A stretch of 64,000 nucleotides of DNA from Daejeonella sp. GTDB taxonomy: Bacteria > Bacteroidota > Bacteroidia > Sphingobacteriales > Sphingobacteriaceae. Location of the stretch: NCBI RefSeq assembly GCF_017495225.1, contig NZ_JAFEIG010000004.1, positions 1 to 64,000 on the forward strand, in the 5' to 3' direction. Under the pieces are notes generated by a model, which worked only from the letters and a program-made list of their open reading frames with translations, did no database searches and was not told where the DNA came from. Of the stretch, positions 1 to 7,411 are shown one piece after another; position 1 is the stretch's first letter, and every line of letters starts with the position of its first letter. Made by a program: the position numbers and the translations under genes.

Positions 1-227
1 TTGCTCATAAAATTTAAAAATAAGTCTTTATCATTTCAAAGATATATCTTTTACTTTACTGTTATTAGATTTTCTTTCGTTTAACGAAATTGATTTTCCA
101 GTACAACAGTCAAATCGTATCTTCTATTGACTTTCAGAAGAGGCCCGCTTAATAAAACTGATATTTTAATACGAACGGCAATGCAAATTTCTTCTTACTT
201 TTACTTTGTATAAATTATGATGGAAAA
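1..227. other. Left-edge intergenic stretch, no gene seen
   Basis: AT-rich sequence before the first gene. I see no reading frame of useful length, no hairpin with a T-tract and no clear TAnnTTTG -7 box. It presumably carries the leader of the B12-binding domain gene, but no promoter can be placed with confidence. Confidence 0.5.
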
Positions 228-635
228 ATGAATCGTCCAATACGAATACTTGTTGCCAAAGTTGGCCTTGATGGCCATGATAGAGGAGCAAAAATCATAG
301 CCACTTCACTAAGAGATGCGGGAATGGAAGTAATTTATACAGGCCTCAGACAAACACCTGAAATGGTGGTTAATACCGCTCTTCAGGAGGATGTTGATGC
401 TATTGGCGTTTCCATTTTATCTGGTGCACACATGACAGTTTTCCCCAAAATTATGCAGTTTATGAAGGAAAAAGGTCTAAACGATGTCTTAGTAACTGGA
501 GGTGGGATTATTCCTGAAAATGACATGAACGCACTCCATTCAATGGGGGTTGGTAAGCTTTTTCAACCTGGCACAAATACTCAAGAAATCGTATCTTATA
601 TTAGCAATTGGGTGAAAGAAAACCGAAATTTTTAA
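228..635 (+). CDS. Cobalamin (B12)-binding domain protein, methylmalonyl-CoA mutase C-terminal type
   Basis: A stand-alone 135-residue B12-binding domain. The DxHxxG signature is visible as DGHDRG (residues 15-20), whose His is the lower axial cobalt ligand in the family. SILSGAH follows near residue 62 and a glycine-rich VTGGGI loop near residue 90. This matches the small or C-terminal domain of acyl-CoA mutases such as methylmalonyl-CoA mutase. A catalytic TIM-barrel partner is needed for activity and none lies in the window, so the partner must be elsewhere. The next gene is an enoyl-CoA hydratase, 41 bp downstream on the same strand, which fits acyl-CoA metabolism. Family is secure; the substrate (methylmalonyl-CoA or another acyl-CoA) is inferred. 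Confidence 0.88.
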   Translation: MNRPIRILVAKVGLDGHDRGAKIIATSLRDAGMEVIYTGLRQTPEMVVNTALQEDVDAIGVSILSGAHMTVFPKIMQFMKEKGLNDVLVTGGGIIPENDMNALHSMGVGKLFQPGTNTQEIVSYISNWVKENRNF

Positions 636-676
636 AATTCGAATAGCTAAAACCCTTCATTTAAATCAATTATATT

Positions 677-1459
677 ATGGATTTGACCAACCTACTTGTA
701 GAAACACGCGACCGCATTTTATACATTACTATCAATCGTGAAAGTAAATTAAACGCTTTAAATAAACTAACTCTTGCCGAGCTTCATGATGTAATTACAC
801 AATCTTTTCATGATGATGCTGTTGGAGGAATCATCATCACTGGTGCTGGTCCCAAAGCATTTGTTGCAGGTGCAGATATCTCCGAATTTTCTGATTTCAA
901 TTCGGATGAGGCAAGAGAACTGGCACGCGAAGGTCAAACCAAAGTGTTTGACGTAATTCAAAACAGTGAAAAACCAATTATTGCAGCAATTAATGGCTTT
1001 GCCCTTGGTGGGGGATTAGAACTCGCCATGGCCTGCCACATTCGGGTAGCCTCTACAACAGCAAAAATGGGACTTCCAGAGGTCAGCCTAGGTTTAATAC
1101 CCGGCTATGGTGGCACTCAACGATTAAGTCAGCTAATTGGCAGAGGAAGAGCCTTAGAAATGATTCTAACAGCGGATATGGTCAAAGCGGATGAAGCCTA
1201 CAGAACCGGTTTGGTAAATCATACCGTTGAACCCGATCAACTAATCCCCAAATCAGAGGAAATACTTAAGAAAATGATGAGTCGCTCACCCTTTGCCATA
1301 GGATCAGCCATTCGAGCAGTAAATGCTGCCTTTATTGAAGGTGAAAATGGATTTGAAGCAGAAATTACTGAGTTTTCAAATTGTTTTGGTTCCGACGACT
1401 TTAAGGAAGGTGTTTCTGCATTTTTAGAAAAAAGAGCTCCCGAATTTAAAGGAAAATAG
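677..1459 (+). CDS. Enoyl-CoA hydratase/isomerase family protein
   Basis: A 260-residue crotonase-fold enzyme, the usual family length. It carries the oxyanion-hole segment AGADISEF (about residues 63-70), the GGGLELAMACH helix with the first catalytic-type Glu (about 110-120) and GLPEVSLGLIPGYGGTQRL with the second Glu and the CoA-site signature (about 130-150). Two retained Glu residues favour a true hydratase adding water to 2-enoyl-CoA in fatty-acid or amino-acid degradation. It lies just after the B12-binding domain gene on the same strand. Exact chain-length specificity cannot be read from sequence. Confidence 0.9.
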   Translation: MDLTNLLVETRDRILYITINRESKLNALNKLTLAELHDVITQSFHDDAVGGIIITGAGPKAFVAGADISEFSDFNSDEARELAREGQTKVFDVIQNSEKPIIAAINGFALGGGLELAMACHIRVASTTAKMGLPEVSLGLIPGYGGTQRLSQLIGRGRALEMILTADMVKADEAYRTGLVNHTVEPDQLIPKSEEILKKMMSRSPFAIGSAIRAVNAAFIEGENGFEAEITEFSNCFGSDDFKEGVSAFLEKRAPEFKGK

Positions 1460-1584
1460 TATTTCTGTCTTTTTTCTAGGCAAGACTCTTTATTACGAGT
1501 GTAGAAAATATTTCCCAATTGTTAATAAAATTTATAAATTCGACCTGGTTTAGTCTATCCCAAATTAAAGGCTAGGCATTTACT

Positions 1585-2988
1585 ATGAATAAAATATTAA
1601 TAATTGACGATGAGGTAAACATCGGCATACTTCTTTCTAAGTTTTTAACAAGAAATGGATTTGAGGTTAGTACAAGCACTAGCGGTACAAATGCCCTTGA
1701 ATTAATGACTAAGGAGTCTTTTAACCTAGTTTTATGCGATTATAGGCTTGAAGATACCGATGGGAGAGAAATATTAAGAACAATTAAGAATACCTATCCT
1801 AATACAGGAGTTATCATAATAACTGGATACTCAGATATCAAGCTAGCCGTTGAACTAATAAAAATGGGAGCTTATGATTATATCACCAAGCCTCTTTATC
1901 CAGATGAAATACTGAATACCATTAATAAGGCTATTGAAACACAAAGGCTTATTAATCAGGCTAATAGTGAGCCTCTAGAAACAGAAAAAGATGGCAAAGT
2001 AGAGCTGGCTGTAATGCCAGAAGAATTTGTAGTTGGTAAAGGCTCCGCATCGCAAGAACTCTTAAAACAAATAAAGCTTGTTGCTCCTACAAATTTTAGT
2101 GTGATTTTAAATGGAGATAGCGGAACAGGTAAGGAGTCTGTTGCTAAAAGCATTCACTTCAATAGTAAACGTAGAGATATGCCTTTTATTGCTATGGACT
2201 GCGGTTCATTAACAAAAGATCTTGCGGGAAGTGAATTTTTTGGTCATGAAAAAGGCTCATTTACTGGCGCGCTCTATACCAAAATTGGTCATTTTGAAAT
2301 GGCAAATGGCGGTACTCTGTTTTTGGATGAGGTTGGAAATTTATCCTATGAAATTCAGGCCGCACTTCTTAGAACTGTCCAAGAACGAAAAGTTAAACGA
2401 ATTGGTAGCACAAGCGAAATACCCCTTGATGTTCGCATTATTGTTGCAACCAATGAAAACCTGAGTGATGCCATTCAAAAAGGTAGGTTTAGAGAAGATC
2501 TTTTCCACCGCTTCAATGAATTTAACATTGTTGTGCCTCCACTACGTGAAAGAGGTAAGGATATTTTAATTTTTGCGGAACATTTTCTAGAGCAAACCTG
2601 TGAGGAGCTCAATAGAAAAGTGCCCATTTTTTCAGTTGAGGTTAGCGAATGTTTATTAGGCTATAGCTGGCCGGGTAATGTTCGCGAGCTTAAAAACGTA
2701 ATCAGACGTGCGGCTTTATTAAGCGAGGGAAATGTAGTCCAGTTAAAGGCCCTACCACTCGAAATCTCTACTTTTTCGAAAGGTACAGACCTAGAAATTA
2801 CACTTGAAGCAAAAATTGCTAAAAACTCCAACAAGTACGACCTCAAAAATGCCGCATTAGAGGCAGAATACGAAACCATCTTACAAGTATTAAAAGAGGT
2901 AAATTTCAACAAAACAAAAGCTGCCAAAATTTTAAATATTGATAGAAAAACCCTCTACAATAAAATGAAATTAATAAATCTGGAATAA
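1585..2988 (+). CDS. NtrC-family sigma-54-dependent response regulator
   Basis: A 467-residue, three-domain regulator. The receiver (1-120) has the acidic pocket IDDE and phospho-acceptor Asp52 in LCDYRLED, with the conserved Lys in TKPL. The AAA+ domain (about 145-385) has Walker A GDSGTGKES, a sigma-54 contact loop GSFTGA (Ser for the usual Ala), Walker B LFLDEVGNL and a RFREDLFHR segment. The C-terminal Fis-type helix-turn-helix reads NKTKAAKILNIDRKTLYNKM. When phosphorylated it should activate sigma-54 promoters. No partner histidine kinase is adjacent, so it is an orphan here and its targets are unknown. Confidence 0.93.
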   Translation: MNKILIIDDEVNIGILLSKFLTRNGFEVSTSTSGTNALELMTKESFNLVLCDYRLEDTDGREILRTIKNTYPNTGVIIITGYSDIKLAVELIKMGAYDYITKPLYPDEILNTINKAIETQRLINQANSEPLETEKDGKVELAVMPEEFVVGKGSASQELLKQIKLVAPTNFSVILNGDSGTGKESVAKSIHFNSKRRDMPFIAMDCGSLTKDLAGSEFFGHEKGSFTGALYTKIGHFEMANGGTLFLDEVGNLSYEIQAALLRTVQERKVKRIGSTSEIPLDVRIIVATNENLSDAIQKGRFREDLFHRFNEFNIVVPPLRERGKDILIFAEHFLEQTCEELNRKVPIFSVEVSECLLGYSWPGNVRELKNVIRRAALLSEGNVVQLKALPLEISTFSKGTDLEITLEAKIAKNSNKYDLKNAALEAEYETILQVLKEVNFNKTKAAKILNIDRKTLYNKMKLINLE

Positions 2989-3244
2989 AACCGAAAAGCC
3001 TTAAAACCTAATCATTTATTTGTTGTTCTATTAATAGTATAAATTGAATGATAATCAGGTGGCAGACAATATTGGCTTGATTATTGGGTTAATATCTTAG
3101 GATTTATAATTGCATATAGCTACGAACATCAATCCCTAATTACTTGGTTTATATGCATTTACTAAATTAATTATGCCTAAGGTTTATAATTTTAGATTTA
3201 GAGAGAAATAGTAAATTTTATAATTTTTAACCAAAAAGAAGATC
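2989..3244. other. Intergenic region, nothing recognised
   Basis: About 250 AT-rich bases between the sigma-54 regulator and the YtxH gene. No sigma-54 -24/-12 element (GG-N10-GC) stands out and no open frame is convincing. It presumably carries the promoter of the YtxH/holin-like operon. Confidence 0.4.
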
Positions 3245-3562
3245 ATGAGCGATAACACAAAAGTTTTAGCAGCCTTGCTAGCAGGAGTAGCGGCAGGAGT
3301 AGCAATCGGAATTTTATTTGCCCCAGATAAGGGATCAGACACCCGCGATAAATTAACAGATTCTCTAAAAAATCTGGGAAATAGCATAAAAGATCGAGCA
3401 GCGGATGAAATAAATAATTTAAGTAATTTCAAAGAAAAAGTTGTTGACGGCATAAAATCAACCATAAAAACAGCAGAAAAGGAGTACTCAAAAACTCGCC
3501 ACGACTTTGATTCGGCTTTAGATAAAACAGAAGGGGATTTAAATTCGATAATAAAATCTTAA
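3245..3562 (+). CDS. YtxH domain-containing small envelope/stress protein
   Basis: A 105-residue protein that starts with a glycine/alanine-rich hydrophobic segment (about residues 8-26, AALLAGVAAGVAIGILFAP) followed by DKGSDTRDKL, the classic YtxH signature. The rest is charged, predicted helical or coiled. YtxH proteins are small membrane-anchored proteins linked to general stress and their biochemical role is not known. It opens a three-gene cluster (gap 12 bp, then a 4-bp overlap) with a holin-like membrane protein and a hypothetical protein, a common trio in Bacteroidota that suggests a shared envelope or stress function. Confidence 0.85.
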   Translation: MSDNTKVLAALLAGVAAGVAIGILFAPDKGSDTRDKLTDSLKNLGNSIKDRAADEINNLSNFKEKVVDGIKSTIKTAEKEYSKTRHDFDSALDKTEGDLNSIIKS

Positions 3563-3574
3563 ATTTAAATTCTT

Positions 3575-3922
3575 ATGGAAGAAGAATTTGAACATCAAAA
3601 GCTTATTGAAAAGGTTACCGACTACGTAAACGTTCGTAAAGAGCTAACACTACTCAAGACTGTTGATAAAGGATCGCAAATATTTGCCAATTTCTTAAGC
3701 GATATCCTCGTGCTGGTATTTGCAATCCTAGCATTCTTGTTTGGTAGCTTTGCTTTAAGTTTTTACCTATCCGAGATTTTGGGAAACTCATACAGTGGAT
3801 TCCTAATTGTTGCCGGATTTTATTTGCTAGTGGCGATTATTCTAAATTCCATTAAAGACAAATACCTCGAAAAGAAGATTATGAATGTCATCATCGCAAA
3901 GTTTTTCAGAGATAGGAAATGA
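3575..3922 (+). CDS. Phage-holin-like (holin superfamily 3/6-type) membrane protein
   Basis: A 115-residue protein with a charged N-terminus (about 45 residues), two adjacent transmembrane segments (about 48-70 and 75-97) and a short basic C-terminal tail. This layout matches the Phage_holin_3_6 / putative Actinobacterial holin-X family that is widespread next to YtxH genes. No lytic function is implied; most are chromosomal genes with no phage around, as here. The stop overlaps the next start (ATGA), so translation is probably coupled. Confidence 0.72.
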   Translation: MEEEFEHQKLIEKVTDYVNVRKELTLLKTVDKGSQIFANFLSDILVLVFAILAFLFGSFALSFYLSEILGNSYSGFLIVAGFYLLVAIILNSIKDKYLEKKIMNVIIAKFFRDRK

Positions 3923-4371
3923 GAGCTAAAATTCAAAACATAGACGATTTACGAGCGGAGATTCAGCGTTTAGGTCAGGTCCGGGTAGAAATGGAGACTG
4001 ACCTTAAAATTGAAGCAGAAAAAATCACGGCCAAAATCAAGGCCCCTTTCCTTCTTTTAAATAAGTTAAGTCAGTTTTTAGGCATTAGCAAAGGAAAAGA
4101 AGATGGTAAAGATGATGGCGATTGGGTATCAAGTATCTTCCGTATCGGATTACCTGTATTGATGAATAAATTTATTTTTCCGAAATCTGGTTTTCTCATG
4201 AAAGCGCTTTTAGCATTAGTCACACAAAATGCGGCAAAAGCTTTTAACAAAGATTTCATGGGTAAAATGATAGATAAACTAAGTGATTGGCTAAAAAAGC
4301 GTGGTGATAAAAGTAAAAAAGATCCAGAAATGGCAGATTATGGAATTCCACCAGATAGTGAAACATATTAA
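3919..4371 (+). CDS. Conserved hypothetical protein, third gene of the YtxH/holin-like cluster
   Basis: A 150-residue protein with a helical, charged N-terminal third (about 1-40), a weakly hydrophobic segment around residues 75-100 and a basic, lysine-rich tail ending in an acidic/Pro stretch. I do not recognise a named domain. It overlaps the holin-like gene by four bases and is followed immediately by a strong hairpin terminator, so it closes the operon. Membrane association is plausible from its partners and from the hydrophobic GLPVLMNKFIFP region, but this is inference. Confidence 0.7.
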   Translation: MRAKIQNIDDLRAEIQRLGQVRVEMETDLKIEAEKITAKIKAPFLLLNKLSQFLGISKGKEDGKDDGDWVSSIFRIGLPVLMNKFIFPKSGFLMKALLALVTQNAAKAFNKDFMGKMIDKLSDWLKKRGDKSKKDPEMADYGIPPDSETY

Positions 4372-4407
4372 AAAAACCCCTTTTGATGAATCAAAAGGGG
4401 TTTTTTT
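4371..4407. terminator. Bidirectional Rho-independent terminator between convergent operons
   Basis: A 10-bp perfect stem (CCCCTTTTGA / TCAAAAGGGG) with a four-base loop, preceded by an A-run and followed by a run of seven Ts, so it can stop transcription from both sides. The T-run runs into the stop codon of the minus-strand GDP-fucose synthase gene. Confidence 0.92.
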
Positions 4408-5335
4408 ATGCATGGTTTTTAAGGAAATCTTGATAAACAAGCTTTATTCCTTCTTCTAATTCTATTTGATGTTTCCAGCCCTTAGCATGAAGTTTTGAAA
4501 CATCCATCAGCTTGCGAGGTGTGCCATCAGGCTTTGTGGTATCAAAAACTAAATTGCCTTCAAAGCCAATAACCTTCTGAATTAATAAAGCCAAATCCTT
4601 TATGGAGATATCGCTACCTGTACCAATATTTATAAAGCCAGTCTCATTGTAATTTTCCATTAAATAGAAACAGGCATTTGCTAAATCATCAGAAAATAAA
4701 AATTCACGCTTCGGACTCCCAGTACCTAAAATTGTGACCTCCGAAGCAGAATTTACCTTTGCCTCGTGAAATTTTCGAATTAAGGCTGGTAAAACATGTG
4801 AATTTTGAGGATGATAATTATCACCATAACCGTATAAATTGGTTGGCATTACCGAAATAAAATTGCAGTCATACTGTTCGCGATAAGCTTCACACATTTT
4901 AATTCCCGCAATCTTGGCAATAGCATAAGGCTCATTGGTAGGCTCGAGTAAACCGGTAAGTAAATACTCCTCTTTTAGGGGTTGTGGTGCCATTTTAGGA
5001 TAAATACAGCTCGATCCCAAAAACATAAGCTTCTTAACTCCATGAACGTACGACTGATGAATAACATTCATTTGAATAGCCAAATTTTCATAGATAAAAT
5101 CAGCCTTATAGGTACTATTTGCCAAAATACCACCCACTTTTGCAGCGGCCAAAAACACATAGTCGGGCTTCTCCATCGCAAAAAAATCGGCAACAGCCTG
5201 CTGATTTCTAAGATCAAGCTCCGCAGAAGTTTTAACCAGTAAATTAGTATAGCCCTCGGCTTCCAACTTACGTAGTATGGCAGAACCCACCATCCCTCGG
5301 TGCCCTGCAATATATATTTTTTGTCCTTTTTCCAA
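4406..5335 (-). CDS. fcl: GDP-L-fucose synthase
   Basis: An NAD(P)-dependent epimerase/reductase that converts GDP-4-keto-6-deoxy-mannose to GDP-L-fucose for surface glycans. Visible features are the Rossmann motif AGHRGMVG at the N-terminus, the catalytic SSCIYP serine and the YAIAKIAG Tyr-xxx-Lys pair. The ORF track starts 72 codons too early, inside the divergent trmB gene. The conserved [11 protein letters not shown] start and the family length (about 310 residues) place the real start at a TTG (5335), giving 309 residues. A TATCTTTG -7 box sits 18 bases upstream. The partner gmd (GDP-mannose dehydratase) is not in the window. Confidence 0.92.
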   Translation of the reverse strand: MEKGQKIYIAGHRGMVGSAILRKLEAEGYTNLLVKTSAELDLRNQQAVADFFAMEKPDYVFLAAAKVGGILANSTYKADFIYENLAIQMNVIHQSYVHGVKKLMFLGSSCIYPKMAPQPLKEEYLLTGLLEPTNEPYAIAKIAGIKMCEAYREQYDCNFISVMPTNLYGYGDNYHPQNSHVLPALIRKFHEAKVNSASEVTILGTGSPKREFLFSDDLANACFYLMENYNETGFINIGTGSDISIKDLALLIQKVIGFEGNLVFDTTKPDGTPRKLMDVSKLHAKGWKHQIELEEGIKLVYQDFLKNHA

Positions 5336-5353
5336 TATTATAGAGTATTGAAG

Positions 5354-5361
5354 CAAAGATA
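5354..5361 (-). promoter_or_regulatory. -7 box (TATCTTTG) of the GDP-fucose synthase gene
   Basis: Reading leftward, TATCTTTG fits the Bacteroidota -7 consensus TAnnTTTG and lies 18 bases before the proposed TTG start. This supports the short start over the long ORF. No clear TTG -33 element was found at the right spacing. Confidence 0.5.
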
Positions 5362-5390
5362 AATTATTTTTACAGGCTTTAAGACATGAA

Positions 5391-6041
5391 ATGGGTAAGG
5401 ACAAACTAAAACGCTTTGCTGAGATCGCTACTTTTGATAATGTGATCGAGCTTGATAATGGAAAAATATTAAAAAGCCAATGGGCACAAACGCATTTTAA
5501 GAATAACAATCCAGTAATTCTTGAATTGGGATGTGGAAAAGGCGAATACACCGTAAATCTGGCACGTCTTTTTCCGGAAATTAATTTTATTGGTGTTGAC
5601 TATAAAGGAAATAGGATATGGAGGGGAGCCAAAACAGCCATTGAAGAGAATATTCCCAATGTTGCCTTTTTAAGAATCCAAATAGAAAATCTATTGGATT
5701 ATTTTACTGAAAAAGAAATCACTGAAATCTGGATTACTTTTCCCGATCCTCAACCTCAAATTAGCAGAGAAAAGAAAAGACTCACATCCCCAAGATTTTT
5801 AGAGAAGTACAAAACAATCTTAAAAAAGGGGGGACCTATTCACTTAAAAACGGATAGCGACCTTTTATATGCCTATACAAAAGAAAAAATTGAAGAATTA
5901 GGATTAAAAGTACATGTAATTACCAACGATCTTTATAAATCTGATTTGGTAGATGAAGTGCTTTCAATCAAAACATATTATGAGAAGAAGTATCTTGCTC
6001 ATGATAAGAACATTAACTATTTAAAGTTTAGCTTCGAATAA
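5391..6041 (+). CDS. trmB: tRNA (guanine-N7-)-methyltransferase
   Basis: A 216-residue SAM-dependent enzyme that makes m7G46 in the variable loop of tRNAs. The SAM-binding motif [15 protein letters not shown] is near residue 45. The TrmB signature FPDPQP followed by [13 protein letters not shown] lies near residues 120-142. Length matches the family. The stop codon is directly followed by the ATG of the alkyltransferase-like gene, so the two are almost certainly co-transcribed. It is divergent from the GDP-fucose synthase gene, with only about 55 bp between the starts. Confidence 0.95.
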   Translation: MGKDKLKRFAEIATFDNVIELDNGKILKSQWAQTHFKNNNPVILELGCGKGEYTVNLARLFPEINFIGVDYKGNRIWRGAKTAIEENIPNVAFLRIQIENLLDYFTEKEITEIWITFPDPQPQISREKKRLTSPRFLEKYKTILKKGGPIHLKTDSDLLYAYTKEKIEELGLKVHVITNDLYKSDLVDEVLSIKTYYEKKYLAHDKNINYLKFSFE

Positions 6042-6383
6042 ATGGAGGAACTTGGTTTTTATGATCAGGTTTATCAGGTAGTTAGGCTGATACCCAGTGG
6101 AAGGGTGAGCTCCTATGGTGCCATTGCATCGTATTTAGGCAGCAGAGGCTCAGCAAGAATGGTAGGTTATGCCATGAATGCAGCGCACAGCGTCTTCCCA
6201 CCGGTGCCAGCACAAAGAGTAGTGAATAGAAATGGTTTACTAACTGGTAAATTCCATTTTGGCTCTGAAAATTTGATGCAGCAACTATTAGAAAATGAGG
6301 GTATTCGGGTTGAAAATGATAAAATTGTAGATTTCAAAAATATCTTTTGGGATCCTTCAATTGAACTTGACATGAACAAATAA
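6042..6383 (+). CDS. Alkyltransferase-like (ATL) protein, MGMT family without the active-site Cys
   Basis: A 113-residue protein with the fold of the O6-alkylguanine-DNA alkyltransferase C-terminal domain. Conserved parts are IPSGRVSSYGAIA (helix-turn-helix, with the Tyr and Arg-finger region GSARMVGYAM) and a VPAQRVVNRNG segment. In true MGMT the active site reads PCHRV. Here Cys and His are replaced by Ala and Gln (PAQRV), so no methyl transfer is possible. ATL proteins bind O6-alkylguanine and hand it to nucleotide excision repair. The gene starts on the base after the trmB stop. DNA-damage sensing is inferred from the family. Confidence 0.85.
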   Translation: MEELGFYDQVYQVVRLIPSGRVSSYGAIASYLGSRGSARMVGYAMNAAHSVFPPVPAQRVVNRNGLLTGKFHFGSENLMQQLLENEGIRVENDKIVDFKNIFWDPSIELDMNK

Positions 6384-6402
6384 AAAATAAAATTATAAGG
6401 AT

Positions 6403-6747
6403 ATGGGAAAAATGGTCGAAGAATTCAATGCTTATCGCACAAAAATGAATGACCGCATCATGGAAACAGCAGACACCAATATCAAGCGATTTTTAGCACT
6501 TGATACCACTTGCTATGCTGATGGCGCACTCAATGTAAAGACAAAAGAAATGCTTGGTCTTGTTGCATCTATGGTTTTACGCTGCGACGATTGTATAAAA
6601 TATCACCTCGGCAAATGCCATGAAGAAGGAGTTAGCCATGAGGAAATGAATGAAATATTTATGATTGCAAACTTGGTTGGTGGATCAATTGTTATTCCCC
6701 ACTACCGTAGAGCACTCGAATATTGGGATGAACTTCACGAAGCTTAA
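6403..6747 (+). CDS. Carboxymuconolactone decarboxylase/AhpD-like protein
   Basis: A 114-residue all-helical protein of the CMD/AhpD family. The redox-type motif is CDDCIKYH (about residues 63-70), CxxC plus a downstream His as in AhpD peroxidase partners. The flanking segments TKEMLGLVASMVLRC and EEMNEIFMIANLVGG are typical. It is probably a disulfide reductase or peroxidase-related enzyme rather than a decarboxylase, because the CxxC is kept. It follows the ATL gene by 19 bp on the same strand in a run of DNA-repair and stress genes. Confidence 0.85.
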   Translation: MGKMVEEFNAYRTKMNDRIMETADTNIKRFLALDTTCYADGALNVKTKEMLGLVASMVLRCDDCIKYHLGKCHEEGVSHEEMNEIFMIANLVGGSIVIPHYRRALEYWDELHEA

Positions 6748-6810
6748 AAAAACCGATATTTGAACGCGCTGTAAATTCAATTAGCTTTCTACCCTATAAT
6801 AAATATTAAA

Positions 6811-7380
6811 TTGGAATCGGATAAAAAATCAATCAGGTGCACATGGTGCGGTTCTGATTCTCTTTATGTAAAATACCATGATGAGGAATGGGGCAAGCCT
6901 ATTTATGATGATCAAACTTTATTTGAATTTCTTATCTTAGAGAGCGCACAGGCGGGATTAAGCTGGATTACAATCTTAAGAAAACGTGAAAATTACCGAA
7001 AGGCATTTGCTGGTTTTGATGCTCAAAAAGTTGCAAGCTTTTCCGAATTGGATGTAGAGCGATTATTGCAAGATGAAGGGATCATTAGAAATAGATTAAA
7101 AATTATTTCATCCATAAAAAATGCCAAATTGTTTTTAGACATACAAAAAGAATATGGTTCATTTTCAGAATTTATTTGGGGATATTTACCTGATAAAAAG
7201 CCAATTATAAATAATTTTTCTGATCATAAATCTATGCCCGCTCGTACAGAAATTTCTGACCGCATCAGCTCAGACATGAAAAAACGGGGCTTTAAATTTT
7301 TTGGAACTACCATCTGTTATGCATTTATGCAGGCTACAGGAATGATAAATGATCATATTGAAGGCTGTATAGCCAGATAA
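6811..7380 (+). CDS. tag: DNA-3-methyladenine glycosylase I
   Basis: A 189-residue base-excision repair glycosylase that removes 3-methyladenine. Tag signatures are seen in order: RCTWCG with the zinc-ligand Cys, YHDEEWGKP near residue 24, the LILESAQAGLSWITIL helix, RNRLKI and the C-terminal FFGTTICYAFMQATGMINDH with the remaining zinc-ligand region. The start is a TTG; no in-frame ATG precedes the conserved N-terminus. It lies 63 bp after the AhpD-like gene and just before polA, which suits a DNA-repair neighbourhood. Confidence 0.94.
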   Translation: MESDKKSIRCTWCGSDSLYVKYHDEEWGKPIYDDQTLFEFLILESAQAGLSWITILRKRENYRKAFAGFDAQKVASFSELDVERLLQDEGIIRNRLKIISSIKNAKLFLDIQKEYGSFSEFIWGYLPDKKPIINNFSDHKSMPARTEISDRISSDMKKRGFKFFGTTICYAFMQATGMINDHIEGCIAR

Positions 7381-7411
7381 AAACGGGATGATTCCCAAAA
7401 TAAAAACACCA

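Noticed and set aside
3575-3922. Phage remnant suggested by the holin-like gene
   Set aside because: There are no other phage genes; the YtxH/holin-like pair is a common chromosomal cluster.
4406-5551. Long 381-aa version of GDP-fucose synthase
   Set aside because: The first 72 codons lie inside the divergent trmB gene and precede the conserved Rossmann start.
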